Part shown: positions 6,294 to 13,404 of the stretch, in pieces
Layout of the letters: each line of letters opens with the position of its first letter
Position numbering within the stretch: the first letter of the stretch is position 1
Origin: an uncultured Burkholderiales bacterium
GTDB lineage: Bacteria; Pseudomonadota; Gammaproteobacteria; Burkholderiales; Burkholderiaceae_D
Assembly: GCA_937872165.1 (NCBI GenBank)
Contig: CALMOR010000156.1
Coordinates: forward strand, 8,491 to 21,915
Length of the DNA stretch: 13,425 nucleotides
Direction: 5' to 3'
Translations under genes and position numbers: made by a program
The notes under the pieces: generated by a model
Told to the model about the DNA's origin: nothing
Database searches by the model: none
Seen by the model: only the letters and a program-made list of their open reading frames with translations

Positions 6294-9098
6294 TTACTCC
6301 ATGTCGTCGAGCATCTTCTGCGCCGTATCGCGTTGCGCGAACGTCGTCTGGGATTGCAGGGCCGCTTCCAGTTGAGCGCGTGCGCCGGACTTGTTGCCCG
6401 CTTGCAGCAACGCGACGGCCAGGTGATAACGCGCCTCGTTGTTCGCCGGGTTGGAGCTCACGGCAGCATTGAGAACGGGTCGGCTCTTGTCGACCTCGCC
6501 GAGCTGGAAGAGGATCCATCCATACGTGTCGGCCACCGCGCTGTTGCGGCCGTCGATCCGGTAAGCATGCTCGGCGTAGGTCGCCGCACTCGCCCGGTCG
6601 CCGTCGCTGAGCAGCAATGCGATCTCGTTGAGCGCGACCACGTTGTCGGGATCGATACGCAGGGCGTCCTTGTAGAGCGCAGTCGCGCGCATCCGGTCGC
6701 CATACTGCAGCGACGCCGCTGCGAGATAGAGACGGGTAGCGGCGTCGGTGGGATGTTCGTCGATCCAGTTGCGGATCATCTCGTCGGCGGCGGGTCTCCT
6801 GCCGGATGCCGCCATGGCCGCATGGAGCTTCGAGACCAGTAGAGGCGTCTTCGAAGAAGCGAATGCGGACTGGTACAGTTTTGCCGCGCGATCGTATTTT
6901 TTCTGACCGAAGGCCGCGTCGCCGAGGACGACGGTGGACTTGATCGCGTAGGCCGGACGTTGCTGCAGGCCTTCCGCGATGCGCTGTGCGTCTTCATAGC
7001 GGCCCTGCTGGACCGACACTTCGGCGAGCAGGAGTTGAGCGTCGACCAGGTTCGGGTCGATCGACAGGGCCTTCGCCAGCGCGGCGGCGCCGGCTGCCAG
7101 ATGGGCATCGGCGAGTTCGAGCCGTGCGATCTCCAGTTGGTAGCGGCCGTCCGTGTCGACGGCGGCGAGCCGCCCGTACGTCGCGACGGCGCCATTGCGA
7201 TCGCCCGACCGCGCCTGCGCCTCGGCCAGCAAGCCCAGCAGATCGACGTTGCCCGGGTTCTTGGCCTCCGTGTCGCGAGCGAGACCGACCACGCGTGCCG
7301 CCTCGCCTTTCCTGAGCAGATAGCGCATCTGCAGGATCTTCGGTGCCAGCGCTTGCGGGTTGCGTTGCACCGCGGTGTCGAGCCATTGCCCGCCTTGCTC
7401 GGCATGGCCGTCCTCGAACTCGAGATTGGCGAGCGCCAGCAGGACATCGACGTTCTTCGCATCGTGGTCGAGGATCGACGTCAGATGTTTGCGCGCGTCG
7501 GCCGGCTTCTTCTCGACGACATCGATGCGGGCGAGGTTGATCGCGGCGGTCGACAGATCGGGCTGGAGACCGAGCGCCTTCTCGAAACTCGTCCGCGCCG
7601 ACGGGACATCCGATCCGGCGAGGTAGGCGCCGCCGAGCAGGTTGTACGCGTTCGCATCCTTCGGGTCGCGCTGGACCATCGCCGAAGCCGACTCGATGGC
7701 CCGCGCGAAGTCCTTGTTGGCGATGAAGCTGAGCACCAGGTAGGTCTCGGCCTTCGGATTGCTCGTTTCGAGTTTCAGCGCGGATTCGAAGGAGAGGATC
7801 GCGCGGTCTAGGCTGCCGGTCGAGAAGCTGCTCAGACCGAACGCGGTCTGGATGGCCGAGTCAGTCGGGGCCATGGTCGCCGCCTTGGCCAGCAACGCGA
7901 CCGCCTTGTCGGGTTGGTTGAGCTGCATGAGAGCGTTGCCGGCGATCGCGAACACCTGGGGATCGGGTACGCCCGGAGGTCCCAGCATCGGTTCGAGCGT
8001 CTGGAACGCCTTCGCCGGCTGGCTCTGCTTCAGGAGGATCGAAGCGAGAAGCTTCCTGCCGTAGACGCTTCCCGGGTACGTCTTCAGGAACTTCCGAGCA
8101 TTGAGCTCGGCCTGCGTGAAGGTACCGGTCTGGTACTGGATGCCGGCGGCCAGGATCAATGCGGGCGGATCGTCGGGCAACGCTTCGATGACCTTGACGA
8201 TCGAGTCCGAAGCTTCCTTGTATTGCCCCTGGTAGAACTGCAGCAACGCCCCGAGGTAGTTGACCGACGGCAAGTTGGGCGCGAGCTTCCTGACCGCCGC
8301 GATGTGCTCCTTCGCTTCATCGAAGCGCTTGGCGAGGATCAGCGACGAGGCCAGGGCGAGTTGCGCCGGCGTGCTGGACGGCGCGGCCTTGACGGCCGCC
8401 GCGTAGCTCTCGATCGCCTCGTCCTGCTGATTGCGCGCGAGCAGCAGGTCGCCTTTCAGCGTCAGGGCCACCGAGTTGTCGGGCGACACTGCGAGTGCCG
8501 AATCGACCGTCTGGAGGGATTGCTCGATGTCGTTGGTCCTGGCGAAGACGCGGGCCTTGCCGAGACGTGCATGCATCGAGTCGGGCCGCTTCGTGAGGAC
8601 TTCGTCGTACGACTTCATCGCGTCGGGGAGGAAGCCCGACGCGAACTGCGCGTCGGCCCTGACTTCGGTCAGGTCGACGGCATCGAGCGAGTTCCTGTCC
8701 GTCGTCGCCGGGATCTCCCGCAACACCCGATCGAACTGGCCCTGCAGCAGGTACGACCGGCCGCGCCGCAGGCGGGTGGTCTCCACCGGAGTCCCGAGCT
8801 GCTCGGCCCGATCGATCTCGACCTCCGCGTTCTGCCCGTCGCCGAGCGCCAGATAGGCGTCGGCCAGCAGCAGCCGCGCGGATGGATTCGAGCCGTCCTT
8901 CTGCAGCGCCGTCTTGAATTCGATGACCGCCGCTTGCACCTCGTGCTTGTCAAGGAAGGCCTGCCCCGACGCCAGATGCTCGGCCGCGGTACGGTTGTCG
9001 AGCCTGTCGCAGGCGCCCAGACCGACAGCGGCCAAGACGAGGATCGCTACTCGGCAGCCAGCCGCCACTCGGTTGCTGTTCGGGAACGCGTTCGACAT
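6294..9098 (-). CDS. prsT: PEP-CTERM system TPR-repeat lipoprotein PrsT
   Basis: A 934-residue tetratricopeptide-repeat lipoprotein. Residues 1-30 are a lipoprotein signal: Arg-containing start, hydrophobic AILVLAAVGLGA and lipobox LGAC with Cys30 as the lipidated residue. Nearly the whole remainder is helical TPR-type repeats, such as AYLALGDGQNAEVEIDRAEQ and LLFQLGEVDKSRP-like units. Length and layout fit PrsT, a family found with exosortase and exopolysaccharide loci; its exact role is not settled, and a scaffold for polysaccharide or surface-protein export is the usual proposal. The ATG at 9098 is preferred over an in-frame ATG at 9251 because it puts the lipobox at residue 30, whereas the upstream start would bury it at 81 and run through the probable promoter. 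The Shine-Dalgarno match is weak (GGA nine bases upstream). Asp at +2 after the Cys is unusual for an outer-membrane lipoprotein. The gene is divergent from the permease operon. Confidence 0.9.
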   Translation of the reverse strand: MSNAFPNSNRVAAGCRVAILVLAAVGLGACDRLDNRTAAEHLASGQAFLDKHEVQAAVIEFKTALQKDGSNPSARLLLADAYLALGDGQNAEVEIDRAEQLGTPVETTRLRRGRSYLLQGQFDRVLREIPATTDRNSLDAVDLTEVRADAQFASGFLPDAMKSYDEVLTKRPDSMHARLGKARVFARTNDIEQSLQTVDSALAVSPDNSVALTLKGDLLLARNQQDEAIESYAAAVKAAPSSTPAQLALASSLILAKRFDEAKEHIAAVRKLAPNLPSVNYLGALLQFYQGQYKEASDSIVKVIEALPDDPPALILAAGIQYQTGTFTQAELNARKFLKTYPGSVYGRKLLASILLKQSQPAKAFQTLEPMLGPPGVPDPQVFAIAGNALMQLNQPDKAVALLAKAATMAPTDSAIQTAFGLSSFSTGSLDRAILSFESALKLETSNPKAETYLVLSFIANKDFARAIESASAMVQRDPKDANAYNLLGGAYLAGSDVPSARTSFEKALGLQPDLSTAAINLARIDVVEKKPADARKHLTSILDHDAKNVDVLLALANLEFEDGHAEQGGQWLDTAVQRNPQALAPKILQMRYLLRKGEAARVVGLARDTEAKNPGNVDLLGLLAEAQARSGDRNGAVATYGRLAAVDTDGRYQLEIARLELADAHLAAGAAALAKALSIDPNLVDAQLLLAEVSVQQGRYEDAQRIAEGLQQRPAYAIKSTVVLGDAAFGQKKYDRAAKLYQSAFASSKTPLLVSKLHAAMAASGRRPAADEMIRNWIDEHPTDAATRLYLAAASLQYGDRMRATALYKDALRIDPDNVVALNEIALLLSDGDRASAATYAEHAYRIDGRNSAVADTYGWILFQLGEVDKSRPVLNAAVSSNPANNEARYHLAVALLQAGNKSGARAQLEAALQSQTTFAQRDTAQKMLDDME

Positions 9099-9186
9099 CG
9101 GCTGGAATCCAATCGGGCTGCTGAGCCCTTGAGATCGGTCACCGGCGCGCGGCGGACGGGCGCCGATGACAGGTGGGTTCGGGTCG

Positions 9187-9202
9187 CAGGAGTCGACTCC
9201 TG
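9187..9202. promoter_or_regulatory. 16-bp perfect palindrome, candidate operator
   Basis: CAGGAGTCGACTCCTG is a perfect two-fold palindrome in the divergent region between prsT and the permease genes. It lies just downstream of the TACAAT element on the prsT strand, at about +5 to +20 of the predicted start, where a bound repressor would block transcription. It could also fold as an mRNA 5' hairpin. The regulator is unknown. Confidence 0.45.
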
Positions 9203-9213
9203 ACGGGGCAAGC

Positions 9214-9219
9214 ATTGTA
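9214..9219 (-). promoter_or_regulatory. Possible prsT promoter -10 element
   Basis: On the minus strand TACAAT matches five of six -10 positions and would start transcription near 9207, about 110 bases before prsT. No good -35 is seen at 16-18 bases (CCGATT at 17). The same bases form a near sigma-54 element, TGGC...TTGC, but with 11 rather than 10 bases between GG and GC, so it does not meet the strict spacing rule. Confidence 0.35.
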
Positions 9220-9289
9220 GCCAGTTCATCGGCACGAATCGGCTTTTCCACAGTGGCCCGGCGTCGCGGCGTGATCTCGTCGGCCCCCG

Positions 9290-9317
9290 GTGACAGTGTC
9301 GATATTGCAGTTATGCT
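9290..9317 (+). promoter_or_regulatory. Sigma-70 promoter for the permease operon
   Basis: GTGACA (9290-9295, five of six) and TATGCT (9312-9317, four of six) are 16 bases apart. Transcription would start near 9324, giving a leader of about 74 bases before the first permease gene. The placement in the divergent region supports it. Confidence 0.45.
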
Positions 9318-9397
9318 CGTCCCTCGACTGCCTCCAGGACACCGAGCGTGGCAACCCGTCCCGGCTGCGGGAGCGACACGGCCGACCCTCTTCGAGC

Positions 9398-10609
9398 ATG
9401 AACACGCTTGCGCTTCGCAACCTCTTCCGTCATCGCGTGCGTTCGCTCGTCACGCTCGCGGCAATCGCGTTCTCGACGATCGTGCTGGTCCTCGCCGCAG
9501 GCTTCATCGAGTGGATCTTCTTCGACCTGAGGGCCTCGACGATCGAGACCGGTCTCGGGCATCTGCAGGTCAGTCGCAACGGCTACAGCGAGCACGGCCT
9601 CGCGGACCCTTACGCCTATCTCCTCGGCGACAAGTCCCCTGAACTCGCGCGCCTCGAGTCCGAGCCGCATGTCGTCGCGGTGGGAAAGCGTCTGAACGTC
9701 AACGGATTGCTCAGCTTCCAGGAGTCGACCCTGTCGTTCGTCGGGGTTGGGGTCGAGCCGGACAAGGAAGCCGTGATCAGCCGCAATCTCGCGTTCGTCT
9801 CCGGTCGCAATCTGTCGGCGGGCGCGAAGGACCAGGTCGTCCTGGGCGAAGGCCTCGCCGCCAACCTGGGAGTCAACACGTCCGATCGGGTCGTCATGCT
9901 GGTCAACACCGAGTCCGGCAGCGTCAACGCGGTCGAAGCCACCGTACAGGGCGTGTTCACCACGCAGGTTCGTGCGCTCGACGATGTCGCGTTACGAATG
10001 CCGATCGCCATGGCCCGGCGCCTGTTGCGCGCCGATGGCGCCCATGTCTGGGTCGTCGCGCTGGACAACGTCGATGCCGTCGATGCGACGGCGGCGAGCG
10101 TCGGGGGCGCACTGGATCCGGCGCGCTTCGAGGTGTTCCGCTGGATCGACCTGTCCGACTTCTTCACGAAGACCGTGACCTTCCTGTCGGGGCAGCTCGG
10201 CGTGATGCGCGTCCTCATCGCGGTCATCATCGTCCTCGGCGTGTCGAACATGCTGATCATGAACGTCCTCGAGCGTACCGGGGAGATCGGCACGTTGATG
10301 GCGCTCGGCATCCGCAGGCGACAGGTGGTCGCGCTGTTCATGACCGAGAGCTTCTATCTCGGCCTGATCGGCGGACTGGCCGGTCTGCTGCTGTCGCTGG
10401 TCGCTGCCCGCGTCATCTCGGACATCGGCGTGCCGATGCCGCCGCCTCCCGGTCGTACCGTCGGCTATCTCGGGGCGATCCGCGTGACCTGGCCCATCCT
10501 GCTGTCGGCGGTCTCGGTCTCGCTCGGCACCACGCTCCTGGCGGGAATCTATCCGGCTCGCAAGGCATCCCGGCTCGTCATCGTCGACGCGCTGCGCTAC
10601 AACCGCTGA
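9398..10609 (+). CDS. FtsX/LolC-type ABC transporter permease (first of pair)
   Basis: A 403-residue inner-membrane permease with type VII ABC topology: TM1 at about 16-38, a large periplasmic domain (about 39-265, MacB-type core), and three C-terminal helices at about 267-289, 316-340 and 366-388. The FtsX cytoplasmic coupling segment ERTGEIGTLMALGIRRRQV (292-310) contacts the ATPase. Such proteins drive lipoprotein release or other periplasmic work by mechanical transmission and do not form a classical channel. The motif MPPPPGRTVGY (347-357) between TM3 and TM4 recurs in the next gene. The ATG at 9398 is chosen because it places TM1 directly after a short basic N-terminus (RNLFRHRVRS); an in-frame ATG at 9290 adds a non-hydrophobic extension and lies within the probable promoter. 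The Shine-Dalgarno is weak. The stop overlaps the next start by one base (TGATG). LolC/LolE relatives are nearest; the true cargo is unknown. Confidence 0.87.
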   Translation: MNTLALRNLFRHRVRSLVTLAAIAFSTIVLVLAAGFIEWIFFDLRASTIETGLGHLQVSRNGYSEHGLADPYAYLLGDKSPELARLESEPHVVAVGKRLNVNGLLSFQESTLSFVGVGVEPDKEAVISRNLAFVSGRNLSAGAKDQVVLGEGLAANLGVNTSDRVVMLVNTESGSVNAVEATVQGVFTTQVRALDDVALRMPIAMARRLLRADGAHVWVVALDNVDAVDATAASVGGALDPARFEVFRWIDLSDFFTKTVTFLSGQLGVMRVLIAVIIVLGVSNMLIMNVLERTGEIGTLMALGIRRRQVVALFMTESFYLGLIGGLAGLLLSLVAARVISDIGVPMPPPPGRTVGYLGAIRVTWPILLSAVSVSLGTTLLAGIYPARKASRLVIVDALRYNR

Positions 10610-11868
10610 TGAAGACGATCGACATCCGAACGATGCTCGACGGTCTCCCCGACGCGGTCACGTTGCGGATGGCGCTGCGGAACGTCTTCCGGCAGAAGGC
10701 GAGAACCGCGTTGACGCTGCTCATCATCGGCGTCGGCGTGGCGGGCCTGATCCTGAGCGGCGGCTTCGTCGACTACTCGCTCCGTACCTTGAGGGAATCG
10801 ACCATCCATGCGCAGCTCGGCCATCTGCAGATCTACCGGACCGGCTACTTCGCCGAGGGCAAGCGCAGCCCCTACAAGTATCTGATCGATCGTCCCGACC
10901 GGATCCTCGCGCTGGCGAAAGAGCAGCCCGAGGTCGCCGAAGCGATGGCCCGTCTCAGTTTCGGCGGCGTGCTCAACAACGGCAGGAGCGACCTCGCGAT
11001 CCTCGGCGAAGGCGTCGACCCCGACAAGGAAGCGAAGCTCGGCACGCAGATCCGGATGATCGAAGGCAGGGCGCTCGCCGGTCGGGACCGGTTCGGCATC
11101 GTGATCGGCGAAGGCGTCGCGAGCGCGGGTGGCCTGAAGCCGGGCGACGTGGTCAACCTCCTCCTCAACACCGAGGAAGGCGCCCTCAACAATCTTGAGT
11201 TCACCGTGGTCGGTGTCTTCCGGACGTCGTCGAGGGACTACGACGCCCGCGCGGTACGGATCTCGCTGGCCGATGCCCAGGCGCTGCTGGCTTCGGAGTC
11301 CGTCAACGCGATCGTCGTGGAGTTGCGGGACACGGACCGGACCGATGCGGTGGTTCGAAGGCTCGGCGAGAAGCTCGACCCCGCCACCTACGAAATCAAG
11401 TCGTGGCTGCAACTGGCGGATTTCTATGAAAAGACCGCGGCACTGTTCAAGCGCCAGTTCGCCTTTCTCCAGGCGATCATCCTGCTGTCGGTCCTCCTCG
11501 GCGTCGCGAACAGCGTCAGCATGACGATCTTCGAGCGCACCGGAGAGTTCGGAACGCTGATGGCGCTGGGCACGCGCCGCCGCCCGCTATTCGCGCTGGT
11601 CGTCATCGAGAACGTCATCGTCGGACTGATGGGCAGCGTCGTCGGTGTCGCGCTCGGCGTCGCGATCGCGCTGATCGTCAACGCGCTTCACATCACGATG
11701 CCGCCGCCGCCGAACTCGAACAGCGGCTACTTCGCCGGTGTCCAGCTCGATGCGTGGATCGTCGCCACCGCTTTCCTCATCGGTCTGGTCGCGACCCCGA
11801 TCATGGCGCTGCTGCCCGCACGGCGCATCTCGCGGGTGGCCGTGGTCGACGCGCTGCGCATGAACTGA
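10609..11868 (+). CDS. FtsX/LolC-type ABC transporter permease (second of pair)
   Basis: A 419-residue paralogue of the preceding permease, with which it presumably forms a heterodimer. It shares TM1 (about 33-53), a periplasmic domain with matching landmarks (STIHAQLGHLQIYRTGY; compare STIETGLGHLQVSRNGY), the coupling segment ERTGEFGTLMALGTRRRPL and the MPPPPNSNSGY motif before the last helix. The N-terminus is about 17 residues longer. Its ATG overlaps the upstream TGA, so translation is probably coupled and the start is well supported. The gene ends 15 bases from the convergent LolA-like gene. The arrangement of two unequal permeases plus a LolD-type ATPase and a LolA-like protein nearby resembles LolCDE-A, but this need not be the canonical lipoprotein sorting system. 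Confidence 0.88.
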   Translation: MKTIDIRTMLDGLPDAVTLRMALRNVFRQKARTALTLLIIGVGVAGLILSGGFVDYSLRTLRESTIHAQLGHLQIYRTGYFAEGKRSPYKYLIDRPDRILALAKEQPEVAEAMARLSFGGVLNNGRSDLAILGEGVDPDKEAKLGTQIRMIEGRALAGRDRFGIVIGEGVASAGGLKPGDVVNLLLNTEEGALNNLEFTVVGVFRTSSRDYDARAVRISLADAQALLASESVNAIVVELRDTDRTDAVVRRLGEKLDPATYEIKSWLQLADFYEKTAALFKRQFAFLQAIILLSVLLGVANSVSMTIFERTGEFGTLMALGTRRRPLFALVVIENVIVGLMGSVVGVALGVAIALIVNALHITMPPPPNSNSGYFAGVQLDAWIVATAFLIGLVATPIMALLPARRISRVAVVDALRMN

Positions 11869-11880
11869 GGACGATCGTCC
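11869..11880. repeat. 12-bp palindrome between convergent stop codons
   Basis: GGACGATCGTCC is a perfect palindrome filling most of the 15 bases between the second permease stop and the LolA-like stop. It could form a short hairpin at the end of both transcripts. There is no T tract on either side, so intrinsic termination is not shown. Confidence 0.4.
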
Positions 11881-11883
11881 CGA

Positions 11884-12654
11884 TCAGCCTCCGAGCTTCT
11901 TCAGGTACTCCTTCGTGAACACCTTGTCCGGCAGTTCCTTCATGCGCATGTTGCTGTACTCGAGGATCGATTGCTCGCCGGGCTTCAAGGCGTCTTCCAT
12001 GACGAGGCGCGTGGGACGTACCTCACCGGCCATCTTCTGGTAGTTCTCGTAGGAGCACGTCTTCAGCAGCCGATTCGAGAGGCTGTAGAACTCGGCCTTG
12101 AAAGGCCTGGCGTCCGATCGCCTGACCCAGTACAGCACGCGGTGGTATGTGACGCCGCGATCGACGGCCTCGAGTTCGAGCAGGTTGTACTGCTCGCCGT
12201 CGATGGTCTCGACCTTCACGAACTTCGGGCTGTAGTCCCCCGCGAAGTTGGCGCGCGCCAGGTCGCCGTTGGCGACTTCGCCCGTCAGCCGCTGACTGAG
12301 CGACAGGCGAACCGGCTGCGCGATGTCGGGCAGGAAGATCCACAGATCGCGGTTCTTCATCAGCAGGATCTGGCCGTTGTCGGACGCCGGCTCGGTGGTG
12401 ATGACGACGGTGTTCTCGTTGCCCTTCGACAGGATGCGGTACTTGCGGGCTTCGGTGTCCTTTCCCGGGGCGACCGACGCGATGCTCACGTCGACCTGGA
12501 ATCCTTCCTTCGGAAAGCGGATGTGATCGGAGGTCTCGACGATCGCCGGCAGATCGGCCGGCTCGGCAGCTCGCGAGCAGAGGGGGACCGACGACAGCAT
12601 CGCGACGACGAGGAGCGATGCCCGGAGGCGGAATGAGGACGTGATTGTTTTCAT
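11884..12654 (-). CDS. LolA-like outer-membrane lipoprotein-sorting protein
   Basis: A 256-residue periplasmic protein. MKTITSSFRLRASLLVVAML begins a type I signal peptide cleaved near residue 29-30 (SRA/AEP); the Cys at 26 is not in a lipobox. The mature part fits the LolA-like family that accompanies FtsX-type ABC permeases, with DLWIFLPDIAQPVRLSLSQR (103-122), an ANFAGDYSP segment and a lipid-carrier type beta-sheet pattern. Such proteins are thought to accept hydrophobic or lipidated cargo from the permease pair and carry it across the periplasm. Three ATGs lie close together (12675, 12660, 12654); 12654 is chosen because it gives the most typical signal peptide, although none has a clear Shine-Dalgarno. 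The gene faces opposite to the permeases and ATPase, whereas relatives I know of are usually co-directional. Canonical LolA is shorter (about 200 residues), so this is a relative rather than LolA itself. Confidence 0.85.
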   Translation of the reverse strand: MKTITSSFRLRASLLVVAMLSSVPLCSRAAEPADLPAIVETSDHIRFPKEGFQVDVSIASVAPGKDTEARKYRILSKGNENTVVITTEPASDNGQILLMKNRDLWIFLPDIAQPVRLSLSQRLTGEVANGDLARANFAGDYSPKFVKVETIDGEQYNLLELEAVDRGVTYHRVLYWVRRSDARPFKAEFYSLSNRLLKTCSYENYQKMAGEVRPTRLVMEDALKPGEQSILEYSNMRMKELPDKVFTKEYLKKLGG

Positions 12655-12837
12655 GGGCATTCGAGGAAAATACAACGGCTTCGAAGAGGGCTCAGTCTAT
12701 GATCCTTTGCCCGCGCCGCCAGCTTCCGGCATCACTGCGAAGGTCGCCTTTCACAGGACGGTCGATCGCGTCGGAAGTACGCGATCGCCGTCGAAGGGAC
12801 TCGATCGGTGCGGGGACGACGAAGACCACCGATACGC
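12655..12837. promoter_or_regulatory. Divergent intergenic region, LolA-like gene and ATPase
   Basis: This 183-base region must carry the promoters for the leftward LolA-like gene and the rightward ATPase. On the plus strand TATGAT (12698-12703) matches five of six -10 positions, but no acceptable -35 lies 16-18 bases upstream. No convincing promoter was found on the minus strand. The inverted repeat at 12763-12787 is listed separately. Confidence 0.3.
12763..12787. repeat. Inverted repeat upstream of the ATPase gene
   Basis: CGATCGCG (12763-12770) and CGCGATCG (12780-12787) are exact complements around a nine-base spacer. The half-site centres are 17 bases apart. It lies about 50 bases before the ATPase start and could be an operator for the divergent pair or a leader hairpin. 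GC-rich self-complementary octamers are common here, so support is limited. Confidence 0.35.
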
Positions 12838-13404
12838 ATGGAAATCATCCGACTCGAGAACGTGACCAAGTCGTACCGGCTTGGCAGGCAGAAGGTCAAG
12901 GCGCTCAAGCAGGTCACGCTCAGCGTGGAGGACGGCGTGTTCCTCGCCATCGCGGGACCTTCCGGGAGCGGCAAGACGACGCTGCTCAACCTGATCGGAT
13001 GCATCGACGACGCGACGACCGGCAAGATCTTCATCGATGGCGTCGATGTCGGCGACAAGACCGCGAACGAACTGGCAGACCTGCGTGCGAGAACCATCGG
13101 CTTCGTGTTCCAAACCTTTAATCTGCTCCCCGTCCTGTCTGCCGAGGAGAACGTCGAATATCCCCTTCTGCAACAGAAGCAGCTGACGAAGGCCGAGCGG
13201 AAGGAAAGGGTCCGCCACTATCTCGAAGTCGTCGGCATCCTCAAGTACGCCGCGCATCGTCCGAACCAGTTGAGCGGAGGACAACGCCAGCGCGTGGCGA
13301 TCGCCCGTGCGCTCGCGATCCATCCCCGCATCATCCTCGCCGACGAGCCGACGGCCAATCTCGACCACAAGACGGGTTATGTCATGGTTCGGCTGATGAA
13401 GTAG
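12838..13404 (+). CDS. LolD/MacB-type ABC ATPase, interrupted by an in-frame TAG
   Basis: The nucleotide-binding subunit expected to power the two permeases. Walker A GPSGSGKT (40-47), Q-loop Gln92 in FVFQTFNLLPVLSAEENVEYP, signature LSGGQ (145-149), Walker B IILADE (165-170) and D-loop NLD (174-176) are all intact. The reading frame then stops at TAG (13402-13404) after residue 188, about 40 residues short of the family norm. The H-loop histidine (STHD in relatives), needed for ATP hydrolysis, is missing. The same frame continues after the TAG as IYTTTKT to the window edge, which fits the stretch that normally leads into the H-loop. A single change from AAG to TAG would explain this, by mutation or by base-call error. 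The ATG at 12838 starts the family's typical N-terminus (MEIIRLENVTKSY); the in-frame ATG at 12808 adds a basic tail with no counterpart. The Shine-Dalgarno is weak. Confidence 0.85.
   Translation: MEIIRLENVTKSYRLGRQKVKALKQVTLSVEDGVFLAIAGPSGSGKTTLLNLIGCIDDATTGKIFIDGVDVGDKTANELADLRARTIGFVFQTFNLLPVLSAEENVEYPLLQQKQLTKAERKERVRHYLEVVGILKYAAHRPNQLSGGQRQRVAIARALAIHPRIILADEPTANLDHKTGYVMVRLMK

Noticed and set aside
7914..9203. A 429-codon plus-strand frame opposite prsT
   Set aside because: prsT has a clear lipobox and repeats; the opposite frame is Arg/Leu/Gly-rich and has no domain.
9006..9251. The upstream ATG at 9251 as the prsT start
   Set aside because: It would place the lipobox Cys at residue 81 after a non-signal-like extension and run through the TACAAT element and the palindrome.
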